From JBQTKD01 sp963703165 (GTDB lineage Bacteria > Actinomycetota > Actinomycetes > Sporichthyales > Sporichthyaceae): 64,000 nt of DNA. Both the position numbers and the translations under genes were made by a program. Shown piece by piece: positions 17,072-25,337 of this stretch (its first letter is position 1; every line of letters starts with the position of its first letter). The stretch is taken from assembly GCA_963703165.1 (NCBI GenBank), contig OY969798.1:1798001-1862000 (forward strand). Reading direction: 5' to 3'. The notes below the pieces were generated by a model, which saw only the letters and a list, made by a program, of their open reading frames with translations, did not search any database and had not been told where the DNA came from.

Positions 17072-17503
17072 CTAGGGAACCTTGCCCAGCAGCCCGAGGT
17101 CGACGTTCGCGCGCATCTGCTCAGCGACTGCGATCAGCGACTTCATCGGGCGGATCATCACCTCGAAGCGCGCCATGCGACCGGTCTCGTCGAACGCGAT
17201 CATGTCGATGCCCTTGAGCTCCAGGTCCCCGATGCGGGCGGAGAACTCCAGGACCACGTGCGCAGCGTCGTCGGTGGCGAAGCTGCGGTGGTAGGCGAAG
17301 TCGGTGAAAGTGCGCATCGCCGTCTGCAGGACATGCGCGACCGCGACCCGGCCCACGTACGGATTCCAGTACGCCGGGGAGGAGAACTGGGCGTCCTCGG
17401 CCAGCAGGTCACCGACATCGGTGAGGTCGAGCGCGTCGACCATGGCGTGCCAGCGACGAAGACAGTCCGCGGCGGGCTGGGGCAGGGTGGCGAGATCACT
17501 CAT
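17072..17503 (-). CDS. SnoaL/NTF2-like protein
   Basis: The 143-residue protein has the cone-shaped NTF2 pattern. A first helix has C-L-R-R-W-H-A-M-V-D-A-L-D, followed by D-V-G-D-L-L-A-E-D-A-Q-F-S-S-P, then strands with H-V-V-L-E-F-S-A-R-I and G-I-D-M-I-A-F-D-E-T-G-R-M-A-R-F-E-V-M. Such folds serve as small-molecule isomerases, hydrolases or binding proteins. Catalytic identity cannot be given. It starts 36 bp downstream of the DUF1501 gene end in the same direction. Confidence 0.75.
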   Translation of the reverse strand: MSDLATLPQPAADCLRRWHAMVDALDLTDVGDLLAEDAQFSSPAYWNPYVGRVAVAHVLQTAMRTFTDFAYHRSFATDDAAHVVLEFSARIGDLELKGIDMIAFDETGRMARFEVMIRPMKSLIAVAEQMRANVDLGLLGKVP

Positions 17504-17538
17504 GCTGGGGAGCGTAAACGCCCCACCCCCGCGATCGA

Positions 17539-18798
17539 TCAGCCCGTCCGCGCCAGGCCCAGCGGCGCATAGGACTGCCCGGGGAACACGGTCGAGAGCG
17601 AGCCCAGCCCCAGCCGCTTCTGCACGACCTCGCCGAGCACGTCGAAGGGATTATTGAGCCCCTGCACGTCGCCGCCATCGAGGTCGGTGTCCGCGATCAG
17701 CGGGGTCCACCGGCCGTGCACCTTCCCGCCCACCACACCGCCGCCCAGCAACCACGCCAGACCACCGTGACCGTGGTCGGTACCGCCGGAGGCGTTCAGC
17801 GCGACACGACGTCCGAACTCCGACACCACGACGACGGTGACCCGGGAGCGGCGGGCCGAGCCGAGGTCGGTGAAGAACGCCGCCAGGGATTGGGCGGTGT
17901 TGGCGAGCAAAGCATCCAGCCCGCGCGCCTCGTCGGTGTGGGTGTCCCAACTGCTGACATCCACGGTCGCCACCTGCAGGCCGACCTCGGCCCGCAGGAT
18001 CGACGCGAGGTCGCGCAACGCGGCGGCCGTGGGCCCCTGCGGATACACCGCGCCATTGCGCACGCCCGCGGAGGCGCGGATCGACGCGGCGGTGTTCACG
18101 GCCGCCAGAGCATTCGGCACGTCCTGCCCCAGCGGGCCGTCGACGCCCTTGTAGAGGGCACCGACAGCAGTCATCGAAGGAGCTCGAATCTCCTCCCAGG
18201 CCGGGAAGTCGAAGGTAGCGAGCGACGACATCGTCAGCTTCGCCTCCGATCCGGCCATCGAGAAGGGTGCGGCGTAGCCCTCCGACAGCGCCCGGAACGC
18301 GGTGCCCGGACCGAGCTGGGTCAGCACGCGGTCCAGCCATCCGGTGCTCGCCGAGCCGGTGCCGCCCTGCTCGAGGAACTGCATGGCCTGGAAGTGGCTA
18401 CGGCTCACTCCGGCGTTGCTCACCGCGGGCACGAACGCCATCTCGCCGCTCGACCACAGCAGTTGATGCAGCGGCGCCATGGCCTTGTTCAGTGCCCAAC
18501 CGCCGGTGCCGTCCAAGCCGAGGACCTCGGAGTCGCCCGGGACCAGCCCGGCGCGCACCGTACGCAGATAGTTCACGCCGAGGGCGGCCGAGTGCGGGGA
18601 CAGGATCCGCAAGCCGTCCGCGCCACCACGCAGGAACATCACGATGACGGTGTTCGGGTTGGACGTGGCCCCGTAGGCCACGCGAGTGTTGATCAGTTGC
18701 GAACCGACCACCGAGACGCCCACCGCGCCGAGACCGGCCACGAAGCGCCGACGGGTCAGCCCTTTGCTCTCATCGCAGGTGTTCTCATCGGAGTGCAT
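17539..18798 (-). CDS. DUF1501 protein with Tat signal
   Basis: The 419-residue protein begins with a twin-arginine signal (L-T-R-R-R-F-V-A-G-L-G-A, ~14-25). The DUF1501 signature of a sulfatase/alkaline-phosphatase-like fold follows: V-I-V-M-F-L-R-G-G-A-D-G-L (~52-64), S-R-S-H-F-Q-A-M-Q near 124, W-D-T-H near 280, and V-V-V-S-E-F-G-R-R-V (~329). These are the conserved metal or active-site segments of the family. It overlaps the DUF1800 gene by 14 nt, and the two families are usual partners in bacteria. The protein is exported; its substrate is unknown. Confidence 0.88.
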   Translation of the reverse strand: MHSDENTCDESKGLTRRRFVAGLGAVGVSVVGSQLINTRVAYGATSNPNTVIVMFLRGGADGLRILSPHSAALGVNYLRTVRAGLVPGDSEVLGLDGTGGWALNKAMAPLHQLLWSSGEMAFVPAVSNAGVSRSHFQAMQFLEQGGTGSASTGWLDRVLTQLGPGTAFRALSEGYAAPFSMAGSEAKLTMSSLATFDFPAWEEIRAPSMTAVGALYKGVDGPLGQDVPNALAAVNTAASIRASAGVRNGAVYPQGPTAAALRDLASILRAEVGLQVATVDVSSWDTHTDEARGLDALLANTAQSLAAFFTDLGSARRSRVTVVVVSEFGRRVALNASGGTDHGHGGLAWLLGGGVVGGKVHGRWTPLIADTDLDGGDVQGLNNPFDVLGEVVQKRLGLGSLSTVFPGQSYAPLGLARTG

Positions 18799-20260
18799 GT
18801 GACGGTCCGTCCAGGACGATGGCGATCAACGGGTAGAGCAGCCAGCGCAGGGTCGACTTGCCCATTGCCGTGGACGCGGGCTCCCCCAGGAAGGTCTGCA
18901 GAGCCTGGGCGTGCGCGGCGGGCAGCGCGGCCCCGGTGAGGCGGACCCCCAGGCGCGCGATCGCGTCGCCACTGTTGGCCGGGGTACCGCCGTAGAGGAT
19001 GGTCTTGTCGTACGGGACGAAAGCGGCGGTCCACCAATCGCCCGCCAGTCCCAGGTGGAACTGCCACAGGCTGAGGAGGGTGCTCGCCGAACTCCAGGCG
19101 GTGGCGACGTCGGGATAGCCGTTGGGCGGTCCCCAGCTCAACGGAACATTGCCGACCGCCTGGGTGCCCCAGTGCAGGTACTGCAGCGCCGTGGAGACGG
19201 CCGCAGGCTTCACATCGAGGATGCGCATGGTGGCGATCAGGTTCTCCGCCGGCCGGCGCACCTTCAGCCCGCGCGAGGCCCAGAAATCACTCGACCGCAG
19301 GATCGTGTCGAGCATCGGCAGGATCTTGGTGCCGGAGCTGGTGTAGGCCTTCGCAACCGCCGCGACGAGCGCATCTGATGGTGCGTCGGAAACCAGACGG
19401 ATGCAGAGTTTGCGCGCCAATCGGGTGGCCGTCGCGGAGTGGGCCGCCAGGTAGCGCAGCAGCGCGTCGCCGCCGGCCTGACCGTCGGCGGTCGAGGAGT
19501 TGGCGTGGCTGAAGCCGAGGACCTTGACCGCACCTGTGCCGTGGATGGCGGGCACATAGGTGTAGTTGAAGGTCGCCCAGTCCAGGGTGCGGCCCGTAAG
19601 CAGCTTCGCCGCGTTCTTCACGTCTGCCTCGGAATACGCCAGCCCGACGGTGTGCAACTCCATCAGTTCGCGGGCGTAGTTCTCGTTGACCGCCGTCTTC
19701 GTGGACTGGGCGAGGTTCAGGTACAGCAGCATCGCGGGGTGCCGGGCCGAGGCGAGGAGCATGTCGGTGAAGGAGCCCATGGCGTGCTTGCGAATGACGT
19801 CGCGGTCGTAGGTGTGCCGCGTGATCCAGACGTCGCCGACGCTGTTCGACACGTTGAGGTGGTTGGCGAAGAAGTCGACCAGCACCTCGTAGAGCTGCGC
19901 CTGGCTCCACGTCTGCAGCCCCAACGTGGTCTCGGTGAGCTGAGCCATCACCTCCCAACCGAACTCGTTGCCGTTGGCCTTGAGCCAGGCGAAGGCGTCG
20001 GCATGGCTCTTGCCGAGCAGCGTCGCCTGCGCGGCCACCTTCGCGTCGCCGGTGTAGCCCCTGTACGTGGTGCCCGCGGTGATCTGCGAGGTCACCCATG
20101 CCGGGATGCCGCTCTTGGCGATCGCTGCCCGCGCCGCCGGGGTCGGACCGAAGGCGAGCCGGGACAGCACGTGATCGGTCGGATTCCACGCCAGTGGGGC
20201 TTTGGCGGTCTTCGCCGTCTTCGAGATCGCTTCCGCGATGGTCGAGTAGATCGTGGTCAC
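18785..20260 (-). CDS. DUF1800 protein, partner of the DUF1501 gene
   Basis: The 491-residue helical protein shows the family features H-V-L-S-R-L-A-F-G-P-T near the N-terminus, M-A-Q-L-T-E-T-T-L-G-L, V-D-F-F-A-N-H-L-N-V, then N-E-N-Y-A-R-E-L-M-E-L-H-T-V-G (~192-206) and the later W-G-P-P-N-G-Y-P-D-V. No classical signal peptide is visible, unlike its DUF1501 partner, so it may travel with it. It is the first gene of the leftward pair, with a 14-nt overlap. The biochemical function of the family is not established. Confidence 0.87.
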   Translation of the reverse strand: MTTIYSTIAEAISKTAKTAKAPLAWNPTDHVLSRLAFGPTPAARAAIAKSGIPAWVTSQITAGTTYRGYTGDAKVAAQATLLGKSHADAFAWLKANGNEFGWEVMAQLTETTLGLQTWSQAQLYEVLVDFFANHLNVSNSVGDVWITRHTYDRDVIRKHAMGSFTDMLLASARHPAMLLYLNLAQSTKTAVNENYARELMELHTVGLAYSEADVKNAAKLLTGRTLDWATFNYTYVPAIHGTGAVKVLGFSHANSSTADGQAGGDALLRYLAAHSATATRLARKLCIRLVSDAPSDALVAAVAKAYTSSGTKILPMLDTILRSSDFWASRGLKVRRPAENLIATMRILDVKPAAVSTALQYLHWGTQAVGNVPLSWGPPNGYPDVATAWSSASTLLSLWQFHLGLAGDWWTAAFVPYDKTILYGGTPANSGDAIARLGVRLTGAALPAAHAQALQTFLGEPASTAMGKSTLRWLLYPLIAIVLDGPSHALR

Positions 20261-20309
20261 ACGCCGTTCTTCGGCGTACGGCGAGCCGATCCTGAGGGTC
20301 GGATGCGAA

Positions 20310-21176
20310 TCAGTGGAAGACGACGGTCCGGTTGCCGTGCACCAGGACCCGATCCTCGAGGTGTGCGCGCAGACCTCGTGCCAGGACGACCTTCTCGATG
20401 TCGCGTCCCTTTCGCACCATGTCCGCGACCGTGTCCGCGTGGTCCACCCGGATCACGTCCTGCTCGACGATCGGGCCCGCGTCGAGGTTCTCGGTGACGT
20501 AGTGGCAGGTCGCCCCGACCAACTTCACGCCGCGCAGATGCGCCTGGTGGTACGGCTTTCCACCGATGAAGGACGGCAGGAAGCTGTGGTGGATGTTGAG
20601 CATCCGGCCGGCCCAGGCCTCGCAGAGATCCGGCGGGACGATCTGCATGAACCGTGCCAGCACGATCGCGTCCGGCTTCTCCGCGTCGACCAGTGTGCGG
20701 ATTGCGTCGAAAGCGGCCCGCTTGCCCTGCGCCCCTGCCGTGAACGGCACGTGGTGGAACGGCAGGTCGTGCGCGCGGGTGATCTTCTCCAGTTCGGTGT
20801 GATTGCCGATCACGGCACGCACGTCCATGAAGAGTTCGCCGCCCGCGTGCCGCCCGAGCAGGTCGTAGAGGCAGTGACCTTCCTTGGACACCAGCAGCAC
20901 CACGCGCGGGGGCCGCGAGGTGTCGCTGACCCGCCAGTTGGCGCCCGCTCCGAACTCCTGCGCGAGTGCCCCGAAGCGCTCACGGAGTTCGTCGAACCCG
21001 AAGGACAGCGAGTCTGCGCTGACGACCTGGCGGGTGAAGAACCAGTTGGTCTCCGGATCGGCGTGATACCCCGCCTCGGTGATCGAGCCGCCGGCGTCGG
21101 CCAGAAAAGTGGCGATGCGGGCGACGATCCGGGTGCGGTCGGGGCAGCCGAGGGTCAGGACGTAGTGCGCGCTCAT
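20310..21176 (-). CDS. purU: Formyltetrahydrofolate deformylase
   Basis: The 288-residue enzyme hydrolyses 10-formyl-THF to formate and THF, balancing one-carbon pools and supplying formate to purine synthesis. An N-terminal ACT domain (residues 1-~85; begins Y-V-L-T-L-G-C-P-D-R) precedes the formyltransferase domain. The catalytic elements are present as N-I-H-H-S-F-L-P-S-F (~196-205, Asn and His), H-Y-V-T-E-N-L-D-A-G-P-I (~228-239) and the Asp of the D-A-G-P segment. It is divergent from an HD-domain gene 64 bp away. The ATG at 21176 gives the usual family length. Confidence 0.94.
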   Translation of the reverse strand: MSAHYVLTLGCPDRTRIVARIATFLADAGGSITEAGYHADPETNWFFTRQVVSADSLSFGFDELRERFGALAQEFGAGANWRVSDTSRPPRVVLLVSKEGHCLYDLLGRHAGGELFMDVRAVIGNHTELEKITRAHDLPFHHVPFTAGAQGKRAAFDAIRTLVDAEKPDAIVLARFMQIVPPDLCEAWAGRMLNIHHSFLPSFIGGKPYHQAHLRGVKLVGATCHYVTENLDAGPIVEQDVIRVDHADTVADMVRKGRDIEKVVLARGLRAHLEDRVLVHGNRTVVFH

Positions 21177-21240
21177 GCCGCCATTGTTTCGTGCGCAAGG
21201 ATCGGTGCATCCGGCCCCCACCGCCCCGGGAGTTCGCACC

Positions 21241-21786
21241 GTGTCGAATCCATCGATCCTCCGCGCCCACGAGATCGCCGATCAGCTCTTCGCGAAGAAC
21301 CCGGAGACCTTCGGGGCGAACCGTCCCACCTACGCCGGCCACGTGCACCGGGTCATCGGGCTGGTCGCGCTCCAGACCCCTATCGCGCCGACACAGGCCG
21401 AGGCGCTCGGCGTCGCCGCCTTCTTCCACGACGCGGGTATCTGGTTCGACGGCACCTGGGACTACCTACCGCCCTCCGCGCGGCGGGCAGTGGAGGAACT
21501 GGGCGGTCCGGGCGCCGACCAGGCGGAACTCGTCGCGGCGATGATCACCGAGCACCACCGCCTGCGCCGAGCCCGCCACGACGACCCGCTGGTCGAGGCG
21601 TTCCGGCGGGCCGATCTCACCGACGTCAGCGCCGGCCTGATCGGGGTTCCGGGCGCCAAGCGCCGGGACTACCGGACGCTCTCGGCGCAATACTCGGCCC
21701 GCGGGTTCCGGCCGATGCTCCTCCGGGCCGCCGCGCGCGGGATCAAGCAGAGCCCGCGCCATCCGCTGCCGATGATGAAGTTCTGA
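21241..21786 (+). CDS. HD-domain protein (cyanamide-hydratase-like)
   Basis: The 181-residue protein has first metal His residues in G-H-V-H-R-V-I-G-L-V, then F-F-H-D-A-G-I-W (HD pair, ~59-66), then I-T-E-H-H-R-L near 103 and R-R-A-D-L-T-D near 122. This is the metal-binding pattern of the HD hydrolase superfamily. The C-terminus S-P-R-H-P-L-P-M-M-K-F closely resembles that of the HD protein at 58761-59348 (R-P-L-P-M-M-R-W), indicating paralogs. Start GTG at 21241. The last 44 bp overlap the convergent DUF6328 gene. Substrate unknown. Confidence 0.8.
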   Translation: MSNPSILRAHEIADQLFAKNPETFGANRPTYAGHVHRVIGLVALQTPIAPTQAEALGVAAFFHDAGIWFDGTWDYLPPSARRAVEELGGPGADQAELVAAMITEHHRLRRARHDDPLVEAFRRADLTDVSAGLIGVPGAKRRDYRTLSAQYSARGFRPMLLRAAARGIKQSPRHPLPMMKF

Positions 21787-22270
21787 GAGTTCGCCGGACC
21801 GCCCGCTTGGCCATCATCGGGAGCACCACCCACAGCAGGGTCAGCACCACCAACGTTCCGGCGCCCAACGCGTAGCCCCAGCCGCGGCCCAACACAAGGT
21901 CGAAGACCAGCCACACCACTGCCGCCAGAGCCGTGCCCAGCAGGCCGATGCCCACGATCGCCAATCGTTGCGCATGCGCAATCATCAGTGGACGAGCGCC
22001 GGCACGGAACAACGCCCGATGCAGTGCCACCGGGGCCATCAGGAACCCGGCGGACAGGACCGAGAGCACGACGGCGGACAGATACACGCCACGCTGCAGG
22101 TGATCGAGCTCGGTGAAGCGGGACTGGAACGGCACCGTGAGCAGAAAAGCGACGAGCACCTGGACGCCGGTCTGGACGACCCGGACCTCCTGGAGCATCT
22201 CGTTCCAGTGCCGGTTCAGACGCTCCGGTTCGCTCTCCCGCCGCGGCGGGGTGAGCATGTGGTCGTCCAT
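21743..22270 (-). CDS. DUF6328 family membrane protein
   Basis: The 175-residue protein begins with a polar segment and R-L-N-R-H-W-N-E-M-L-Q-E-V-R-V-V-Q-T-G-V (~17-36), the family signature. Four hydrophobic helices follow (around 37-52, 62-80, 100-125, 128-150) and a basic tail. Function unknown. The start may be 22270 or the ATG at 22258; the first gives a slightly longer N-terminus. It overlaps the HD gene tail to tail. Confidence 0.78.
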   Translation of the reverse strand: MDDHMLTPPRRESEPERLNRHWNEMLQEVRVVQTGVQVLVAFLLTVPFQSRFTELDHLQRGVYLSAVVLSVLSAGFLMAPVALHRALFRAGARPLMIAHAQRLAIVGIGLLGTALAAVVWLVFDLVLGRGWGYALGAGTLVVLTLLWVVLPMMAKRAVRRTLRTSSSAADGAGSA

Positions 22271-22308
22271 GCTGTGGACGCTTCCCGCGGGTGGGCCGGA
22301 CAAAGCAA

Positions 22309-22342
22309 ACGGGACCGGTGGCGTCCCGACCACCGGTCCCGT
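22309..22342. terminator. Perfect 13-bp inverted repeat (hairpin)
   Basis: ACGGGACCGGTGG at 22309-22321 and its exact complement at 22330-22342 enclose an 8-nt loop. It lies 39 nt before the DUF6328 start and ~215 nt beyond the end of the preceding minus-strand gene. There is no clear U-tract, so it may be a factor-independent-like terminator or a 5' UTR hairpin. Confidence 0.45.
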
Positions 22343-22556
22343 ACGGAGTGGGGCGGCGTCCCGACCGCCCAATTCCGTGAGTGTGAAGCTCTGTGCAGCG
22401 TGTGCAGCTGCCCCCTCGACAGCTGCTCATCCCCTCAGACGGGAGAGCCGCGCTCCTGGTTGCACAGAGCGGGCGAAACGGACCGTTCGGTTGGGTCGAC
22501 ATCAGCCGTTCGGACGATGGCGGATGATCACAGCCCCGCGTGTCACAGCCCGCGTG

Positions 22557-23384
22557 TCACAGCCCGCGGAGCACGTCCTCGGTGTCCTCGACGGGCGCGG
22601 CGGCGGCCAGCGCGCGAGCGCGGCCGACGAGGTCAATGGCGCGCAGGCCGTCGGGCCCGTGGACCTGGTCGGCCCACTCCAACGGGACGGCGCCGAGGCC
22701 GTGCACCGCCCCGAGCAGCGCGCCGACCACCGTGGCAGCAACGGCGTGCCCCGAGCCGACGGCGACCACAAGAGCGTCGACGAGGTGCTGCTCAGGGTCG
22801 TAGGCGAGCACAGGCGTGCCCATGACCACCGAGCACGCGACCTGGAGGGTCCCCACCGCGTCACCGGGCGTGAAGCTCTCCGAGGCGGATTCCTCGGCCT
22901 CGGCCAGGCGGGCCGCCCAGCGATCCCGGACCTCCCCCTTCAGCCGGCCGAGACCGACGCGCGGGTCGAGCTCCCCGGTCAGGACGGCGTGGCGGATCGC
23001 GAGCCCCCAGAGCGCGCAGGCCTGCCCCACCTCCGGGTCGAGGTGCGCGAGGGTGCTGAGCTCGGTCGCAGTGGCCACCAGGGCGTCGGGGTCGGTGAGG
23101 TAGACCAGAGCCAATGGGCCGGCCCAGAGCAGCGGACGGTCCTCGAGGCCCCACCACTCCACACCGATGCGATCCTGTGCCGCGTGGACCTGCAGGTCGG
23201 CACCGCCGACGGCAGCATCCGCGACAGCGACGGTGAGCGCGGTCGCCTCCGTCCACTCGCCGGAGACGAACAGCGGCGCACCGACCGGCACGGTCACGTG
23301 GCCGGCGACCAACGCATCGCCCACCGCGCCGGTCAGCAGGACACCGGCGGCCCGGTCGAAGGTCGCAGCGCTCAGTTCAGGCAT
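22557..23384 (-). CDS. ADP-ribosylglycohydrolase-fold protein, metal site degenerate
   Basis: The 275-residue protein has the family layout. The N-terminal A-G-V-L-L-T-G-A-V-G-D-A-L (~12-24) is kept, as are the central helical region and the late V-A-A-T-V-V-G-A-L-L-G-A-V-H-G. The metal-binding motifs are not. The usual T-D-D-T is W-T-E-A-T here (~44-48), and the late D-x-D-x preceding the A-A-x-x-G segment reads G-S-G-H-A-V. The enzyme family removes ADP-ribose from proteins with two Mg ions held by these Asp residues. Loss of most of them suggests a non-catalytic or altered protein. It stands alone on the minus strand. Confidence 0.75.
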   Translation of the reverse strand: MPELSAATFDRAAGVLLTGAVGDALVAGHVTVPVGAPLFVSGEWTEATALTVAVADAAVGGADLQVHAAQDRIGVEWWGLEDRPLLWAGPLALVYLTDPDALVATATELSTLAHLDPEVGQACALWGLAIRHAVLTGELDPRVGLGRLKGEVRDRWAARLAEAEESASESFTPGDAVGTLQVACSVVMGTPVLAYDPEQHLVDALVVAVGSGHAVAATVVGALLGAVHGLGAVPLEWADQVHGPDGLRAIDLVGRARALAAAAPVEDTEDVLRGL

Positions 23385-23856
23385 GGCCAGGACCCTATGC
23401 ACCCGGTCCCGGAAATGCCGATCGCCCCGGACCTGGATGGCCCGGGGCGATCGAGCGGGGCCGTGACCTCCCCCGTCCCGGTGGGGAAGTCCCGCGGCTT
23501 CGCCGATGGCCATCGACGGCGCTTCCGGCACCCGCTACTCGACAGTAACTCAGCAGTGCGAGACTTTGTTCCCGCTCCGACGTGAGCCGCAACACCTCGT
23601 CCCGGCGCGGGATTCCCCCACCCCCCGCGCGGTCAGATCACGTTCCCGCAACGTTGGCCGGATGGCCGCACGGCTCACGCGCTGCGAAGCCCGGTGCGGA
23701 TACCCACCCTCGGTAATTTCCCGAGAACGCGGCCAATCTTTGCCGCGTTCGGGATCGAAGGGGTTGCGAGAGCGGGAGATCACCTCACACCGCGATTGCC
23801 CCCTCACCGCAGCGTGCCGCATCCCGGTGCGCCCCACTCGAACAGGGACTTCACAC
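23385..23856. other. 472-bp divergent intergenic region
   Basis: No convincing gene is present. It holds a perfect 11-bp hairpin at 23420-23452 and the upstream region of the lipoprotein gene at 23857. No Shine-Dalgarno of standard strength precedes 23857 (only AGGGA 12 nt upstream). Confidence 0.5.
23420..23452. terminator. GC-rich 11-bp hairpin between divergent genes
   Basis: GATCGCCCCGG (23420-23430) pairs exactly with CCGGGGCGATC (23442-23452). Being upstream of both neighbours, it cannot end either of them. It may be a 5' UTR structure or insulator. Confidence 0.4.
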
Positions 23857-25173
23857 ATGCGAATCCTGCCCATCCGCAGCATTGCCGTCACCTCCCTCGC
23901 GGCGGTCCTCCTCACCGGCCTCGCGGCCTGCGGTGGCGACGACGACAAGGACACGGCCGTCACCCCGGACACCGGCACCAACGCCGGCACCAACCCGGAG
24001 CCCGGCACCAACTCCGGCACCGCCGCGCTGAGCGCGATCACCACCGGCGATCCCTTCGCCGACCTCCGCACCGCGAGCGGCCACATGCCGATGACGGCCA
24101 CCGCACTCGCCACCGGCATCGCCAAGGCCACCAAGATGACCGGCGCCGACGCGATCGACTCCGAGGCCTCGACGCTGCGTGCGGGCCTGACCTACCTGCT
24201 GACCGACCACGTCTACCTCGCCGGCGTGGCCGTCGCCACCGCGTACCACGCGGGCGCCGACAGCGACGCGTTCAAGGCTGCCGCCGCCGCCCTGGACACC
24301 AACTCGGTCGACGTCTCCAAGGCCATCGGCTCCGTGGCGCCGGACGAGGAGAAGAAGTTCCTCCAGAACTGGCGCTCGCACGTCACCGACTTCGTCAACT
24401 ACGCGGTGGGCGCCAAGACCGGCGGCACCGAGGGCAAGAAGATGAAGACCGAGGCCGTCTCCAACCTGACCGCGTACGCGAAGAGCCAGGGCGAGTTCTT
24501 CAACAAGGTCACCGGTGGCGAGCTGCCCAAGGCAGCTGTCACCGCTGCGTTCACCGAGCACATCGGCACCCTCGCCGCAGCCGTCGACTCCTTCGCCGCC
24601 GGTGACGGGAAGGGCTACGACAAGCTCAAGACCGCCGGCGACCACATGGCGATGAGCGCCAAGGCCCTGTCCGGTGGCATCGCCAAGGCCACGAAGATGA
24701 AGGGCAGCACCACCAGCGACGCCGCCGAGCTCCGCTCGGGCATGGTCAGCATGCTGACCACGCACACCTACCTCGCCGGTATCGCGGTCTTCGCCGCCTA
24801 CACCGACAAGGACACCATCAACGGCGCCGGCTTCAAGGCTGCCGCTGCCGCGCTGGACAAGAACACCGATGACCTCGGCAAGGCCGTGGGCTCGGTTGCC
24901 GGCGCCGAGAAGCAGAAGGCGTTCGAGCAGGTGTGGCGTTCGCACATCAGCGACTTCGTCACCTACGCGGTCGGTGCCGCCACGGACGACCAGACCAAGC
25001 TCGATGAAGGCATCAAGAACCTTGACGCCTACCGCACCACCGCGGGCGGCTTCTTCGAGACCGTCACCGCCGGCGCCCTGCCGGCCGACGCGGTCGCCAA
25101 GGAGCTCAAGATGCACATCGAGTCCCTGTTCGGCGCGATCCAGTCGCTGAAGAAGGCTCTGCTCTCCTCCTGA
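23857..25173 (+). CDS. Lipoprotein with a tandemly duplicated helical domain
   Basis: The 438-residue product starts with a lipoprotein signal ending L-T-G-L-A-A-C and a Gly/Thr/Asn-rich linker. Two copies of one ~180-residue helical domain follow (about 65-250 and 250-435). Each copy has an H-M-x-M-x-A-x-A-L helix, I-A-K-A-T-K-M, L-x-x-H-x-Y-L-A-G-x-A-V, F-K-A-A-A-A-A-L-D, W-R-S-H-x-x-D-F-V-x-Y-A-V-G-A and a final helix pair with G-x-L-P. From memory, the same domain occurs at the N-terminus of some Bacillales proteins labelled copper amine oxidase. No enzymatic motif is visible. It is likely anchored outside the cytoplasmic membrane. Function unknown. Confidence 0.75.
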   Translation: MRILPIRSIAVTSLAAVLLTGLAACGGDDDKDTAVTPDTGTNAGTNPEPGTNSGTAALSAITTGDPFADLRTASGHMPMTATALATGIAKATKMTGADAIDSEASTLRAGLTYLLTDHVYLAGVAVATAYHAGADSDAFKAAAAALDTNSVDVSKAIGSVAPDEEKKFLQNWRSHVTDFVNYAVGAKTGGTEGKKMKTEAVSNLTAYAKSQGEFFNKVTGGELPKAAVTAAFTEHIGTLAAAVDSFAAGDGKGYDKLKTAGDHMAMSAKALSGGIAKATKMKGSTTSDAAELRSGMVSMLTTHTYLAGIAVFAAYTDKDTINGAGFKAAAAALDKNTDDLGKAVGSVAGAEKQKAFEQVWRSHISDFVTYAVGAATDDQTKLDEGIKNLDAYRTTAGGFFETVTAGALPADAVAKELKMHIESLFGAIQSLKKALLSS

Positions 25174-25189
25174 TCACTCCGCTGAGCGT

Positions 25190-25230
25190 CGCGGCCCCGG
25201 CCACCCCGATCCAGGGGAACCGGGGCCGCG
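25190..25230 (+). terminator. Terminator-like hairpin after the lipoprotein gene
   Basis: CGCGGCCCCGG (25190-25200) pairs exactly with CCGGGGCCGCG (25220-25230); an inner CCCC/GGGG extends the stem. It begins 17 nt after the stop codon. There is no U-tract, common in high-GC actinobacteria. Confidence 0.6.
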
Positions 25231-25337
25231 TCACGTCCCGGGCTCGATTCCTTGGAACCGGCGCGGAACGACCCCTCATGGCCCCCGGCGGGGAAGAATG
25301 ACCACGACCGCCGTGCAGTGAGGTAGGAGACGTCCGT

